From positions 4,464,001 to 4,528,000 of the forward strand of contig NC_065551.1 of the NCBI RefSeq assembly GCF_022605725.1: a stretch of DNA of 64,000 nucleotides, written 5' to 3'. The position numbers were made by a program, and so were the translations under genes. The notes beneath the pieces are model-generated. The model was not told where the DNA came from, made no database searches, and was given only the letters and a program-made list of their open reading frames with translations. The DNA comes from Anthonomus grandis grandis (lineage: Eukaryota > Arthropoda > Insecta > Coleoptera > Curculionidae). Shown one piece after another: positions 53,626 to 64,000 of this stretch (position 1 is its first letter; every line of letters starts with the position of its first letter).

Positions 53626-56600
53626 GCCAACTAATAAGCCATGCATTCAGACTTCCAGAAAAGAAGGAAACAACTTCCTGGATTCTGTTAAAGCTTATAA
53701 TAGAAGAAGTGAGAGAAAAAAAACAATTCTTATAGACAAACTAAAAAAAAAAACAAATAGGTAGGCATATACTTATGAGGGGAAAAAGCAGTAGGGGGAA
53801 AAATGGATCAAACGGAATGAAAAAATTCTTTCTTTTTCTCTTTTCCCTTCTTCCCTTTTTCTTCCTTTTTTTTAAACAGTTAATTTTTGAATAATAAATA
53901 TTCATAGAATATTTTACGTTGCATTCAGTTAGTTAGCATGTGCGTAGTATTTTAATAAAGAAAGGCATTCAAGAAAAATTAAATTTGATTTAAAAAAAGG
54001 AGCTTGGTTTTTAATTTAAAAGTTTTTTCAGTGACAGTAAAATTAATTACTTTGAACTTATTAATCAAATTTGGTACGACATAAGAAAGGGATCGCTTAA
54101 AGAGTTCTTTGCTATGGCAAGGAATTGTTAAAAGATTTTTACGTCTTATATTAAGATTATGCACATCAGTACGATAGGTAAGCTTTTCAAGTAAGTAAGG
54201 CGGAGTTTTTGATTTAAGAATTTTGTAAGAAAAACATAAAATATGTAATATTCGTCTATTGTGCATATTTAGCCAACCTGCTTCTTTTAATTTATAAGAA
54301 ATATGTTGCCGTCTTCTTATACCAAATATAAGTCTTAAGCAAGAGTTTTGAAGTTTTTGAATTCTACCTGAGTCGGAGTTATCGAGACATGGTCCATAAA
54401 TTGTGTCGCAAAAATTTTACGGTGATAGTACTAAAGCATCACAGAGCAGTTTTTGATACTTGAGCTTAAAAAATGTCTTTGACGATATATTGTTTTTAAG
54501 GCAGAATATCCATTTTTTAGTTTAAGGGTAACATGTTTTTTGAATTTAAGTTTATAGTCCATTACTAGTCCAAGATTTTTTGCAGAGTTTTTAAAACTTA
54601 TTATATTGTTATTAAGGTGTATATTTAAATTATTTAAAATATTAGTGCGATGATTGTCACTACAAAAAAGAATAGCTACTGATTTAGTGGGGTTAATCTT
54701 TAGAAGTAATTTTTGAGTTTCTATATTTAAGGTATTTAAATCCTCATTTATATATTGATTAGCTTGGACAACATTAGTGTGATAAAATGAATAAAATAGC
54801 TGGGTGTCATCTGCATAGCAATGGTGCTTACAGTGTAAAATTTTTTTAGTAATTTGTGAAGTATAAAGAGGATAAAACAAAGGACCAAGAATGCTACCTT
54901 GGGGCACCCCAGAGGTAACATCCAGTGCATTTGATTTATTGTTATTAAGCACTACTCTTTGTTTTCGATTAAACAAGAAAGAAGACACCAATGCCAACGC
55001 AGACTCAGCAAAACCCATATATTCTAATATAGCCAGTAATATTCTGTGATTTACCATGTCAAAGGCTTTAGAAAAATCTAAGAGAACCAACACCGTAGCT
55101 TTATTTTTATCAAGTTCCTTAAAAATATCATCAGTCACTTTAGATAAAGCGGTTGCACAACTATACCCCTTACGAAACCCAGACTGGTATTTAGGAATTA
55201 AATTATTTACATTTAAATATTGAACTATTTGATACTCCATAATTTTTTCTAATATTTTTGATAGTATAGGAAGTACAGATATTGAGCGAACATCATTAAA
55301 TTTAACAGGATTTTTTATTTTGGGCAAAGGAATAACATTGGCTTTTTTCCATTGATCGGGAAAGCAGTTTTGTTCTAAACATACGTTTATAATATAAGTG
55401 AGTGGTTTAATTATGGCAGGACAACAAAGCAAAATCAGGATAATGTTTAATTGATCAACGCCAAATGCTTTAGATTTAATAGATTTTAAGTAATTTATTA
55501 TTATATCTTGTGTCACCAAATTAAATTTAAATTCAGCCAAATAATATAACCTATGTTTTTTAAAATACCCAACAAATTCTTCGTCAGGGTTATTATTGTT
55601 TTTGTTAATATTAGAAAAAAAAAATTAAGTTTATCTACATCTTGCATAAGAGGAGGAAGTTGTATATTTGATTTATTAGAAATATTTAGTTTATTAAGTT
55701 CTTGCCATGTTTCTTTGTTATTATATACTCTAAATCTGTGAGCCAGGTATGCCTTTTTTTCCGCCCTAATTGAACTAGTTGCAAGATTTCTGTACTGCTT
55801 ATAATTTTCCCAATCCTCGCGACTTTTGGTGTTTCTAAATTTACGTAAAGCTAAGTTGCGAAGTCTTTGTATAATCTAATATAGGAATAATCCAGGGGCA
55901 ATATGGTCTAGTTTTACCCTTTACGTATTTTATAGGAGCATGTAAGTTAATTAATTCTAATAAAGATTGAGTAAAAAAAAAACTTTATTATTTAAATCAG
56001 CCATATTGTATATATTATGCCAGGGAATCGATTCAATATTAGACTGAAATAAACAATTGTTGATATTTTCTAAATTTCTATAAGTGAAATTATAAATTTG
56101 AGGCTTAGGTATATCAAAGTTTATATTGCAGTAAATTAGCATATGATCCGATATTTCAATATCCCTTATTCCACAATTCTCCACCGACTCTAAATTTGAG
56201 AAAAGTAAATCAATTAAAGACATAGTGGTGTTGGATATTCTGGTAGGGTCAGTTATAAGCTGTTGCAAACCATATAATTCATTTCGCTTAATGATACCTT
56301 AAAATTAAAATCTAAAAAAATTATATTAAAGTCACCCAAAAGTAAAATAGACTCATAGTTAACATAAAAGTCGGTCATAATATTTTCAAGACGGGAATAG
56401 AATAGATGTATGTCGCTCTTGGGAGGACGATATATATTACCAATTAAAACCTTTTGATTATTTACTTTTAATTCGATTCAAACATGCTCAAGATAATCGC
56501 ATGTTTCCTTTAGAACTTCACGATAGTCGATACATGATTTTACATAAACAGCTATACCACTTCTCCTGCTTAATCGATCTTGCCGTATGAGACTATAATT

Positions 56601-56670
56601 TTGCAATTCTATGACTTCGTGGAATGGATTGTGGAAGGAGTCAATACCATCAGGGCCCAAGAAGAATCGT
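53626..56670 (-). pseudogene. LINE (CR1/Jockey-type) with endonuclease and RT, 5'-truncated
   Basis: Reading down from 56660: AP-endonuclease pieces FHEVIELQNYSLIRQDRLSR, SGIAVYVKSCIDY, a LLLGDFNI block near 56340, and LIDLLFSNLESVENCGIRDI with EISDHMLIYC (56268-55957). The RT is one open frame at 55540-54431 (369 codons) with IKSKAFGVDQLN, DVRSISVLPILSKILEKIME, LLDFSKAFDMVNHRILL (motif A), SGVPQGSILGPLFY (motif B) and CYADDTQLFYSF (motif C, YADD). The C-terminus (RTDVHNLNIRRKNLL) is at 54266-53979. Frame breaks in the endonuclease and between RT and tail make it inactive, but the RT core is intact. Confidence 0.9.
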
Positions 56671-56671
56671 T

Positions 56672-56752
56672 GTTAGGAGTCAGGCAAAATTTAAATAAAA
56701 GAATTAGACAATGTGTCCTAGTGGATGGTGAACATTTTGAACAATTATTATA
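56672..56752 (+). pseudogene. DD41D-type transposase C-terminal end
   Basis: The + strand reads GVRQNLNKRIRQCVLVDGEH, FEQLL, stop. This is the RVRxNxxRRLxxCIxxxGxHFEHLL ending seen in the other DD41D transposases of the window (compare RVRQSMRRRMEACIAAGGAH at about 20945-20885). It shows the host element once coded on the + strand; the rest was lost around the LINE insertion. Confidence 0.65.
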
Positions 56753-57195
56753 ATCAACAGCCTTTTCTAATTTTATCGTTAATTAAATTTTAGATTAAGT
56801 GTTCATACGCAACCTAATAAAAAAATGCGTTTATTTCGAAAACGGTCTACTTTTTGGAGATCAAAGAAGTATACCTTTTTTGACTAGAATTAAATGGTCT
56901 TTTATTATTTTCACTCGCAACTGTGCGTACAGGTAGGTCAAAAAAGTTATGACCATTTTAATCACTCAATGTTGTTGTATGTGGCGCCATCTATTCGTAA
57001 TGGGAAAATAGATATCATATTCGTGTTCCAGTGGATTCCAAAATATTTCAATAAATGTTTGGTAAAAAATTAGTTTTAACACCCTGTAGAACGAAAACCA
57101 ATAACATTTTGCTAAGCGATATTGAGCTCAAACGGTTTATTTTCTTGTCGGGTATCCTACATTAACCTATGTCCAATTAATTACGGGACACCCAG

Positions 57196-57980
57196 TATAT
57201 CTTAAAATCTACGGAGCTTCCTAAAACTAACTTACTAGTTTTATACAATATGTACTTTAATTTTTTTTTTCCTTCAAAAGATCCCAAAAGAAAAGAACTT
57301 TCATTTTCCATTTAATAAATTTCTCTCAATCCCCTCCTCATCTCAAGCTACCAATAAAAATTAAATCAGTTGATGTACAAATGAATAGTAAACAAAAATG
57401 TTTGTAATAATGGATATTTGATCAACCTTGAACCTTGGAATGTCAAATATCCTTTAGTATGATACATCATTTTAAAGGACATGCAATATACTACCCAATG
57501 CTATTAGAAAACAATGAATCAAATAGACTTATTAGATACATATTTACTGCTAGTTTTTAACATTAAGTTGATAAACGTATAAGCAATTAGGGTATAAAAA
57601 GGGGTATTAAAAATAAACAGTTAGTCAGTTAGTCAGTCAGCTCAAATTTTATTAAATGCTCAAAGTGTGTGCCTTCATTGGCGAGACAATAATAAAGCCT
57701 TTATTGAAATTCCTCACAATATTTGGGAAGGATTCGTTCGCTAATATCTCTACATTCCCGAGAACTTCGATCTATTAAATACCTCAAAGGAGAAAAGTTT
57801 AATGACTCGATAAATGCAGCCAGTGGATTCCCATCCCAGATTTAAGTCCATTAGATGCGTGTTTTTTTTTATGAGGCGGAAATATAGTTTACAACTATTA
57901 ATGAAGCAGGATTAATAGGCGCGTATAATATAGGTTGTCTCAGACATTTCCGTTTTTAGATCAGTTCTCTGGCGGAATAC
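57196..57980. other. Little recognisable; possible DDE end block
   Basis: AT-rich. Near 57825-57890 the + strand reads QWIPIPDLSPLDACFFL, vaguely like the third-Asp block of DD41D transposases. Otherwise nothing recognised. Contains a short gtcagttagtcagtcag repeat near 57623. Confidence 0.25.
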
Positions 57981-57984
57981 GCAT

Positions 57985-58270
57985 GTGCCATTAGCATGTT
58001 CTATTTTAGTTGCAATGGAGCTAATTTGCAGCGTGCTTTTGTGCGACTTTTTTTATAAAAACAATGATTCTTACGTTCTTGTACGTCGTTTGTACAGAAA
58101 TCATTATAACATAGCAAGAATGAGAGATGTCCCGAGTGCAAATTTAATTAAATATTGGATAAGAAAGTTCAGAAGCACTGGAAACACGACTATTAGTAAA
58201 CCGCCTGGACGCCCAAGGTCAAAAATATCGAACGAAAATAATCAGTCAATCAATTATGCTTTATTGTATG
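57985..58270 (+). pseudogene. DD41D-type transposase N-terminal HTH part
   Basis: The + strand reads FYKNNDSYVLVRRLYRNHYN, IARMRDVPSANLIKYWIRKF and RSTGNTTISKPPGRPRS. This is the N-terminal helix-turn-helix and GR-rich linker typical of these transposases. Similarity stops near 58270. A catalytic part of the same type resumes at about 60951, so the intervening 2.7 kb (LINE, SINE and Penelope pieces) may be later insertions. Confidence 0.65.
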
Positions 58271-58429
58271 AGGAGCTAATACTCCTATTTACAAAGCTGT
58301 ATTAAAAAAGAAAAAAATGTTAGATAAAAGTACAAAAAACATTAATTAGGAAACTGTATGTATAACAAAATAACAAACAAACAAGAACAACAATTAGAAG
58401 TTTACAAGAGGGTTAACAATACTTGCAAT

Positions 58430-58990
58430 TTACAATGTTTCATGATAAAATTCCTCAAGAGAATAAAATGACTTGCTTAACAATACTTTCTTGACCTGTT
58501 TATTAAAAAGTCTCTCACTATCTAAATTTTTGATTTCCAGAGGCAGATGTTTAAATATTTTTATTTCGTCATATATGATTGAACTTTTAGTCAAGGAAGT
58601 TTTTGGAATGGGTAATCCCAAATTATTGTTTCCGGATCTGGTTACCACCAATGGCATTGTTCTATTAAGATAAAAAAGTCAAAGTCAATATTCCTTCACG
58701 AATAAACACAGGATTGCGGTGTTCCCTAGGGTCCACCCCACGGAAGTAACGCAAATGGCTGAAAAAAAACTGCATGAAAAACCCCGAAATTTTATTCCAT
58801 ACCTTAAGTGGGATCCTATTAAGGCAAAAAACACTTCTCTTGAAACATTATGTCCCAAATTTATTTTTGCTGCCCTTACCGCAAAATATGATGATGCCAA
58901 TTTTTTTCGCATCAAACTTCAACCTACCATCAACCACCAATCCTAAAAACTTTCTTTCCTACTTAATGAGACATTATCTAGAACTATGTC
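58430..58990 (-). pseudogene. LINE C-terminal fragment
   Basis: The minus strand reads KKLASSYFAVRAAKINLGHN, VSREVFFALIGSHLRYGIKF at about 58915-58790, a shift, then VVTRSGNNNLGLPIPKTSLT, IFKHLPLEIKNLDSERLFNK and QVKKVLLSKSFYSLEEFY to 58433. These are the thumb and terminal YNxLPxxIKxL...FKxxLKxxLL...YSxxEF blocks of CR1/Jockey-type LINEs. No RT core. Confidence 0.75.
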
Positions 58991-59227
58991 AGTTACAGTA
59001 CATTTAAACTTTATATTAGTAAATTGCGAGACAATCTTACCACTAACCAAAACTCTTTATTTTAAATCTCGACAAGTGTTTCACTAACGATGTTAGCATC
59101 TTCGGGAGAAGATTAAAACTAAACTGAAACTACTTACAAATCTCCTTATATATTAATGATGTAACTAATAGAGCGGAAAAAGCACTGAAGCATGCCCAAA
59201 CAAATCTTAAAATAACTAAACTATTTA

Positions 59228-59614
59228 ATTGACTATAAGGGATTGGACCTTTATCCCTATTAAGAATGTTTTTTTTTTTTTTTTTTTTTTAAATTTATTG
59301 ACCTTGTGCTGAGCACATTTAGTCACGAATAACCTCTATATATAATTTTTTAGTACTTAAACTAAATCGGACATCACAAACGACCATGCCAAGTCTGGGA
59401 CTCGAACCCAGGGCCACACGATTGACTATAAGGGATTGGACCTTTATCCCTATTAAGAATGTTTTTTTTTTTTTTTTTTTTTTTAAATTTATTGACCTTG
59501 TGCTGAGCACATTTAGTCACGAATAACCTCTATATATAATTTTTTAGTACTTAAACTAAATCGGACATCACAAACGACCATGCCAAGTCTGGGACTCGAA
59601 CCCAGGGCCACACG
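59228..59614 (-). repeat. 193-bp tandem duplication including a SINE end and host flank
   Basis: attgactataagggattgga at 59228 recurs at 59421, and everything between (poly-T, SINE body to the ccacacga boundary) is repeated with essentially no differences. The first unit holds a SINE copy cut off in its tRNA-like head; the second unit leads into the full head. The poly-T length differs slightly. Confidence 0.95.
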
Positions 59615-59657
59615 ACTGCTAGGCAGGTATATACCCACCGCGCTGCCGGGGCCGACC
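59462..59657 (-). mobile_element. tRNA-derived SINE
   Basis: On the minus strand the element starts GGTCGGCCCCGGCAGCGCGG, contains an A-box-like segment and a perfect B box GGTTCGAGTCC (about 59595-59605), continues through an unrelated body, and ends in about 23 A. It is flanked by aagaatg on both sides (59455-59461 and 59658-59664), its target duplication. RNA polymerase III would use the A and B boxes. The head is tRNA-like but does not fold as a normal full tRNA by eye. Confidence 0.85.
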
Positions 59658-59679
59658 AAGAATGTTTTTTTGATTTTTG

Positions 59680-59960
59680 AATATTGCTAAACTTTCGTAT
59701 GCATCTCATTTTCGATTGTTATTAACTGGTTTAAGTAATTTTAAGTTGTCTATTCCTACAAAGTGATCAGTATTTACTACATGTTCAGCCACACTTGACT
59801 TTTCAACTCTTCCATATTTCACATGAGCTACATGTTCTTGAAATCTGACATTAATTGATCTTCTGGTTTGTCCTATGTACTTTTTATCACAATCGTTGCA
59901 ATTAATCTCATAGATCCCAAACTTTTCATTGGTCTTTATTTTACCTTTTGGGTTTCCTAA
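59680..59960 (-). pseudogene. Penelope-like element, GIY-YIG endonuclease part
   Basis: The minus strand reads EKFGIYEINCNDCDKKYIGQ, TRRSINVRFQEHVAHVKYGR and VEKSSVAEHVVNTDHFVGID. GIY...YIG-x-TxRxxxxRxxEH is the GIY-YIG nuclease that ends Penelope-like retroelement proteins. The stretch is nearly continuous. Its orientation is opposite to the neighbouring Penelope RT part. Confidence 0.88.
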
Positions 59961-60059
59961 AAGATCTCGTAACTTTGATAGACCATTCTTGGACCCAAGT
60001 CTTGCAAAATCTTACAAACGCCTTTCAGTTTTTCCAAAGTTTATTGATGTATCTTTAAA

Positions 60060-60800
60060 AATTAAATCTCAATTTGCCAAAAAGGCTGAAATTTTTGCTA
60101 AGCAAAATAGCCATTTTTTTTATTTGGTTTGATATAGAAATCAAACATTCATATAGTAAACGTAGCATTTTAGAATTAGCATACTTACTTTTAAAAAAAC
60201 TTACTTTTAGACAAACTGATTTAGAGTATCAAGCATGGAGCAATTTTCAAAGAAATATGTTTGAGGTTATTAACTACAAATACATTAGCAAATGTTAGCG
60301 AAGGATAAACCACAAAAGGAAAAACTCATTAATATCATTGAAAATCAATCCTATTAGTCATTTAATGAGAAAGAACTTGATGTTCTCAATAAGGGTCTAA
60401 ACTTTGCACCAGTTTCAAATTGCAAAAACAACCTGGAGGAGATTGAAGTGTTGAATCATCAGTTCAGTACTTGCCAGAATCTTCGAAAGATTTTGCTAGA
60501 GAAACGATTCGCAACCAAATTACAAAGAATCTTACTAAATCAAAAAACACATCGGGGTCTAATATTGTTAAACGACTGAGAGAAAAAGATTTTTTATTTA
60601 AAAGCTGACAAGGGAAACAGTTGCTGACAAGTTGTTATTTTAGACAAACCAGAATATTTTAAACGAGTCGATGATCTTATTGAAAATGGCCCATATAAAA
60701 AGATTTCTAAAAACCCTTTATCAAAAATGATTTTGCAGATTAAGACAGCATTAAATGACACAGCAAATGAAACCACAAGGTCCCGGTAATCGATTAAAGT
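60060..60800 (+). pseudogene. Penelope-like element, N-terminal part of the RT ORF
   Basis: The + strand, with shifts, reads FNEKELDVLNKGLNFAPVSN near 60360-60420, then YLKADKGNSVVILDKPEYFK (about 60598-60660) and RVDDLIENGPYKKISKNPLS. LNKGLxFxPxx and LKADKGNxVVILDKxxYxxKxxxLLxxGxYxxLxxNPxxK are the usual N-terminal blocks of Penelope RT. The RT catalytic core does not follow; similarity ends near 60790. This half and the GIY-YIG half lie head to head. Confidence 0.8.
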
Positions 60801-60950
60801 TCTGTAGACCAATGAGAGGGCATTTTAACGGTTACAACAACACATGATTTTCTGATGAATCGAATTTTCAGATTAACGAACATGTTAATAAACACAGCTT
60901 TCAATAAATACAACACTCGCCTATAGTTATCGTCTTGGCTACTATGTCAA

Positions 60951-61330
60951 ATTAAGGAATCATTGGTCCGTATTTTTTTGAAGACAATCCCGGTCAAGCT
61001 GGAAATGTAACATCTGAGCGCTACTGCCACATGATTAGGACCTGTTTAACTCTTGCGATACAGAACCATAGAGGCTACAATAGAAACACGATTTTCCAAC
61101 AAGATGAAGCGAGTTCTCATGTCACGAATGATTCCTTGGATGCTTTTCATCAGTTATTCTCAGGTCAGTCGAAGAGGAGACATTAACTGGCCATTGAAAA
61201 GTCCCGATTTGACACTAGCAGATTTTTCTTAAAGTGATACCTTAAGAGTAAGGTATATACACTCCACCGCCACAAGATTTGAGAGAATTGATGCACAGAT
61301 AGAATCTCGCTCCACCGAGGGTTACCAGAG
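60951..61330 (+). pseudogene. DD41D-type transposase catalytic fragment
   Basis: The + strand reads GIIGPYFFEDNPGQAGNVTS, ERYCHMIRTCLTLAIQNHRG, TIFQQDEASSHVTNDSLDAF (second Asp; GA changed to EA) and, after a shift, GDINWPLKSPDLTLADFS (third Asp), then decayed sequence to about 61330. It could be the continuation of the N-terminal fragment at 57985-58270. No TIR identified. Confidence 0.7.
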
Positions 61331-61899
61331 GCCAAGAGGCCTGGGAGAAGCCAATGATCAAGCCATTTTATGTCACTGAGAAAACTATGAGGGGTATTCA
61401 ATAAATAGGTTTTCCTGTGGAGTGAGGTGGATGGTCGAAAATTTCCCATTTGAGGTTCGGAAGTACGATTTGTGTTTTTTTTTGGCAGAATTAGGCCGAG
61501 CGTTATAATGAAAGAGCAAAACTTTTTTTGACAATTTTCCAGGGCGTTTCCGTTTAATGACATTTCTGAGTTTCTCTAGTATTTCACAATATTTATCCGA
61601 ATCAATCGTGGTACCTGGCTCAAGAAAATCGATCAATAAAACACCTAACTCGTCTCAAAAAACCGTGGCCATAGCCTTTCCAGTAGAGTACTAAATTTTT
61701 GCCGTTTTCGGCACTTTTTTTACGTTTATTCCAAACCATGCTTTGACGCTTCATTTTGGGATTTGTATGGTGAACCCGCGTTTTATCTCCTGTTACAATA
61801 CGTGAGTAAAGATCATTGCCTTCTTTGGCAAGCATTGAATTAAAGAATTGAATTGAAGAATTGAAGCAAGCAAAAAACTTTTCAAGGACGTAAAGTTTG

Positions 61900-61949
61900 C
61901 TTGCTTACCATCTTCATATTTTTACAAAAATATGAAAATGGTAAGCAAG
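61900..61949. repeat. 24-bp inverted duplication, 2-base loop
   Basis: Arms 61900-61923 and 61926-61949 are complementary with a single mismatch around the dinucleotide ac. It lies exactly at the junction between the mariner and Gypsy fragments. Confidence 0.93.
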
Positions 61950-62440
61950 TGATAGCTTATTTCATTAACACGCTATCAAAAACAAAAAGAAACTATTGTG
62001 TCATCAGACGAGAGCTTTGGCAGCATTAAAAGCTATTGAACATTTCCATAAATCTTTGTATGGTAAACGATTAATCCTTGGATAAGGACTGACCATGCTC
62101 CTCTGAAATGGCTGACTCAGTTCAAAAACTCTGAAGGACAAATAGCAAGGTGGCTTTAACGGCTCCTAAGTATCACTTTATAATAGAATATAAAAAGGCG
62201 AACATCACCAAAATGCCAATGCTTTATGCGGACAACCTCGTATTGAGTTATTTGCTTGTTATTGTATTGGCCTTAACAGTCCTGAAGCTAGTATAATCCA
62301 GGATCAGTGTGATGACCCAGTATTTGGCCTTATATATGAACTGAAGTCTCGAGAAATTTCAAAGTTAGAATAAACAGATATTTCTGACAAACCTCCAGAA
62401 CTAAAAGTTTACTCGTCTCGATGGAATTCATTTGTTATTT
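61925..62440 (+). pseudogene. Ty3/Gypsy RNase H fragment
   Basis: The + strand, with frame shifts, reads KQVIAYFINTLSKTKRNYCV, RRELWQH then LKAIEHFHKSLYG, RTDHAPLKWLTQFKNSEGQI, ARWL and KYHFIIEYKKANITKMPMLY. The order IAYxSxxLxxxExNYxxxxRELLAxxxAxxxFxxYLxGxxFxxRTDHxxLxWL is the Gypsy RNase H with its tether; RTDHAPL includes a catalytic Asp. No LTR or integrase found beside it. Confidence 0.8.
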
Positions 62441-62934
62441 AAAGTGGATTGTTAAAAAGAGTCTGGGAGAGCGTATAGATGGGAAAGAAAAAACATATCT
62501 GACAGTCCTTCTTTGAAAACGGATTCTAGAAGTTCTCGAAGCTGTCCATGGCGTGAACATTTTGGATTGTTTGTGCTTATCGGAAAAGCATGCGCGGGAC
62601 CCATCTTGCACAAATTGTAATGTAACCAAGCTTTTCCGACAATATTGTACGGATTGAAGTTCGGCGAATTTGATATTCAGGAAGCATCATTTTCAAAATA
62701 TCAACAGTCCGTCGTCTATCCTCCTGAATAATTTCTCAACCACTGCAATCGCATCGTCCGTATCAAGAAATGGCGCTTCAAGAAAATCTGTGGGCCATCT
62801 GCACAACAATAATAATATGTCTTTATTAAAAAAAAAACAATATCTTATAATATTACTTAATACTACATTGCCAAAGAAGGCGAAGATTAGGTTAGAGCTA
62901 CTCTTTAACTCTTAACCTTCCTAACAACCACAGT

Positions 62935-63640
62935 TTAAACGGAGAAAACGAAAAGAGTAACAAGTATAAATAAAGTATTTTTACATATGATCATACAAAT
63001 AAATTTACAGCAAGTATTCTGCATGCGTTGCAGGCGGTAACGATTTATTTGGTCTAAGCAAGGATAATAAACTATAAGGCAGTAATTTAAAATAGATAAA
63101 ACAAAAGCCATTACGAGTTTTTTCTTAGTTTTGAAATTTAAAAAGTGTTTATTAGCATAAAGCATACGCATGCATAAATAACACCTCTGCAGAAGAGTAT
63201 TTACATGTTCTTTAAACCTTAAAGAATTGTCCATTTTCAGTCCCAGAACCTTCACAGTATCAGAGAATAAAATAGTTTCGTTATCAAATTGAATGTGAAC
63301 AGTTTCCATTATATTTTTATGTGATCCTCGATTTAAAAACAAAACCATTTTTGTTTTATTAGGATTAATGACAAGGTTATGCTCCTTTGAAAATTGATTT
63401 ATTAGGTTCAAATCAGCGTTAATAGTATCAGCCACGTTATCAATTACCGGAGTCAAAATAATGTATATATTGAGTGTCATCAGCATACTGATCTATTCAA
63501 TCTTCAACAAGACCTGGTAAATCTGAGGTATATATAAGGAATAATAAGGGGCCTAGGATCGATCCTTATGAGACACCAGAAATAATATTTATATTTTAAA
63601 TCAGAATAATCAAAATCACAATCATATAGTCTTTACCATA
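62935..63640 (-). pseudogene. LINE RT fragment (motifs B, C and thumb)
   Basis: From 63590 down the minus strand reads a decayed GVS(x)GSILGPLLFLIYTSDL (motif B) and PGLVED, then QYADD (motif C), INADLNLINQFSKEHNLVIN, PNKTKMVLF, LFSDTVKVLGLKMDNSLRFK, EHVNTLLQRCYLCMRMLYAN and FVLSILNYCLIVYYPCL. This is the palm-to-thumb part of a CR1/Jockey-type RT in one frame of 183 codons at its core. It is 5'-truncated, or continues beyond recognition towards 63760. Confidence 0.85.
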
Positions 63641-63659
63641 AATAGTGACCAATTCACTC

Positions 63660-64000
63660 AATCTGATTGCCGTTTTAGCCTTTTGCAGTTAAAAAAACCA
63701 ATAATCGCACGCAATTCCATGATTATCGAACTCGTCTTGCTGAAAAAAGTTTTTTTGGCCCTCAAAATCAATTCCGCTCAAATTGGTAGAACCTGACTTA
63801 AGACTATATTCAACTCAAGTCCGCTAGGTGACTGAAACTTATTGTTTGAATACCCATCGTAGAAGTATTATCCAGATATTTAAACCTTGCGCGTGTGAGC
63901 GCTAGACACTCCCCGATGGACTAGTCTGTAGTTTAGGAGACAAGCAGAGGGCACATCTATGTCTGCCTTAGCCTGTATCATGGCAGATGTTTCACTCCAT
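63660..64000. other. Window end, nothing firmly recognised
   Basis: No domain assigned. No unc-104 exon was seen here either. Confidence 0.4.

Larger units (their letters stand above)
53252..57195 (+). mobile_element. DD41D-type element with about 300-bp TIRs, invaded by a LINE
   Basis: Starts CAGGGTGTCCCGTAATTAAT at 53252 and ends with the complement (CTGGGTGTCCCGTAATTAAT read inward from 57195), TA at 53250-53251 and 57196-57197. Inverted similarity runs to about 53560 and from about 56930. Only a transposase C-terminus (56672-56752) survives. The interior is occupied by a minus-strand LINE. It sits 185 bases after unc-104 coding exon 5. Confidence 0.92.
61385..62900 (-). pseudogene. mariner transposase split by a Gypsy fragment
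   Basis: N-terminal part at about 62900-62500 on the minus strand: EDRRRTVDILKMMLPEYQIR, RTSIRTILSEKLGYITICAR and WVPRML (mariner WVPHEL block). C-terminal part at 61835-61385: AKEGNDLYSRIVTGDKTRVH (first Asp block), QSMVWNKRKKSAENGKNLV, IDFLEPGTTIDSDKYCEILE and VLLFHYNARPNSAK, where the usual second catalytic Asp is Tyr. A Gypsy piece (61925-62440) lies between. Inactive by the lost Asp and by frame shifts. Confidence 0.8.

Noticed and set aside
53520..53735. Polyisoleucine-containing protein
   Set aside because: Arises from the (TAA)n microsatellite.
59580..59657. Functional tRNA gene
   Set aside because: The B box is perfect, but a complete cloverleaf with a convincing anticodon arm could not be drawn. 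The A-tail and target duplication indicate a SINE.
53067..64000. Further unc-104 exons
   Set aside because: No reading resembling the following motor segment (the part continuing to the neck linker) was found in any frame; the intron apparently extends past the window.
1..64000. CRISPR arrays, bacterial operons, rRNA genes
   Set aside because: Spliced coding sequence and eukaryotic transposons throughout. Tandem repeats seen are microsatellites or single duplications.

Overview
This window is AT-rich, intron-bearing animal DNA, almost certainly from an insect. The only host gene I can identify is the 5' part of a kinesin-3 motor gene (unc-104/KIF1A type) on the + strand. Five coding exons (38338-38437, 38495-38574, 52278-52584, 52637-52832, 52889-53066) join with matching phases and consensus splice sites into a 287-codon N-terminal motor region. 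A likely noncoding first exon ends at a clean donor at 17920. The next coding exon was not found, so the gene runs past base 64000. I lean towards a beetle because of the transposon mix and base composition, but this is a weak inference.

Nearly everything else is transposable elements (TEs) or their remains, often nested. Region 1-6.7 kb: a LINE tail, a Gypsy scrap, and a 5.2-kb Transib element (RAG1-like transposase, termini starting CACAGTG) containing a piggyBac remnant. Region 6.7-19.5 kb: an LTR-like stretch, a long-TIR Tc1/mariner-superfamily element with DD41D spacing, Tc1 and DD41D scraps, a 4.5-kb foldback split by a LINE that is itself split by an intact-ORF mariner, then the putative unc-104 first exon. 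Region 19.5-38.3 kb (putative intron 1): a 5.6-kb element of an IS630-like family with a DD41D element inside it, a 4-kb inverted-repeat element carrying a DDE transposon and a PIF/Harbinger fragment, and more LINEs.

Region 38.6-52.3 kb is unc-104 intron 3, filled almost completely by a LINE, a Tc1 element, a hAT element (perfect 8-bp target duplication) and a 7-kb element. The 7-kb element holds a second IS630-like copy, which holds a P-like THAP element, which holds a MITE. Region 53-64 kb (the start of intron 6) holds a DD41D element invaded by a LINE, then LINE, SINE, Penelope, mariner and Gypsy pieces.

Only one transposase frame looks intact (mariner, 14753-15805). The most notable findings are the Transib element with RSS-like ends, the two-copy IS630-like family with an internal empty-site comparison, the deep nesting close to an unc-104 splice acceptor, a 0.5-kb-arm foldback, and several near-perfect short-spacer inverted duplications that look like template-switch scars. 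No rRNA, functional tRNA or CRISPR array was seen. Family calls rest on reading translations and terminal repeats by eye, not on database searches.
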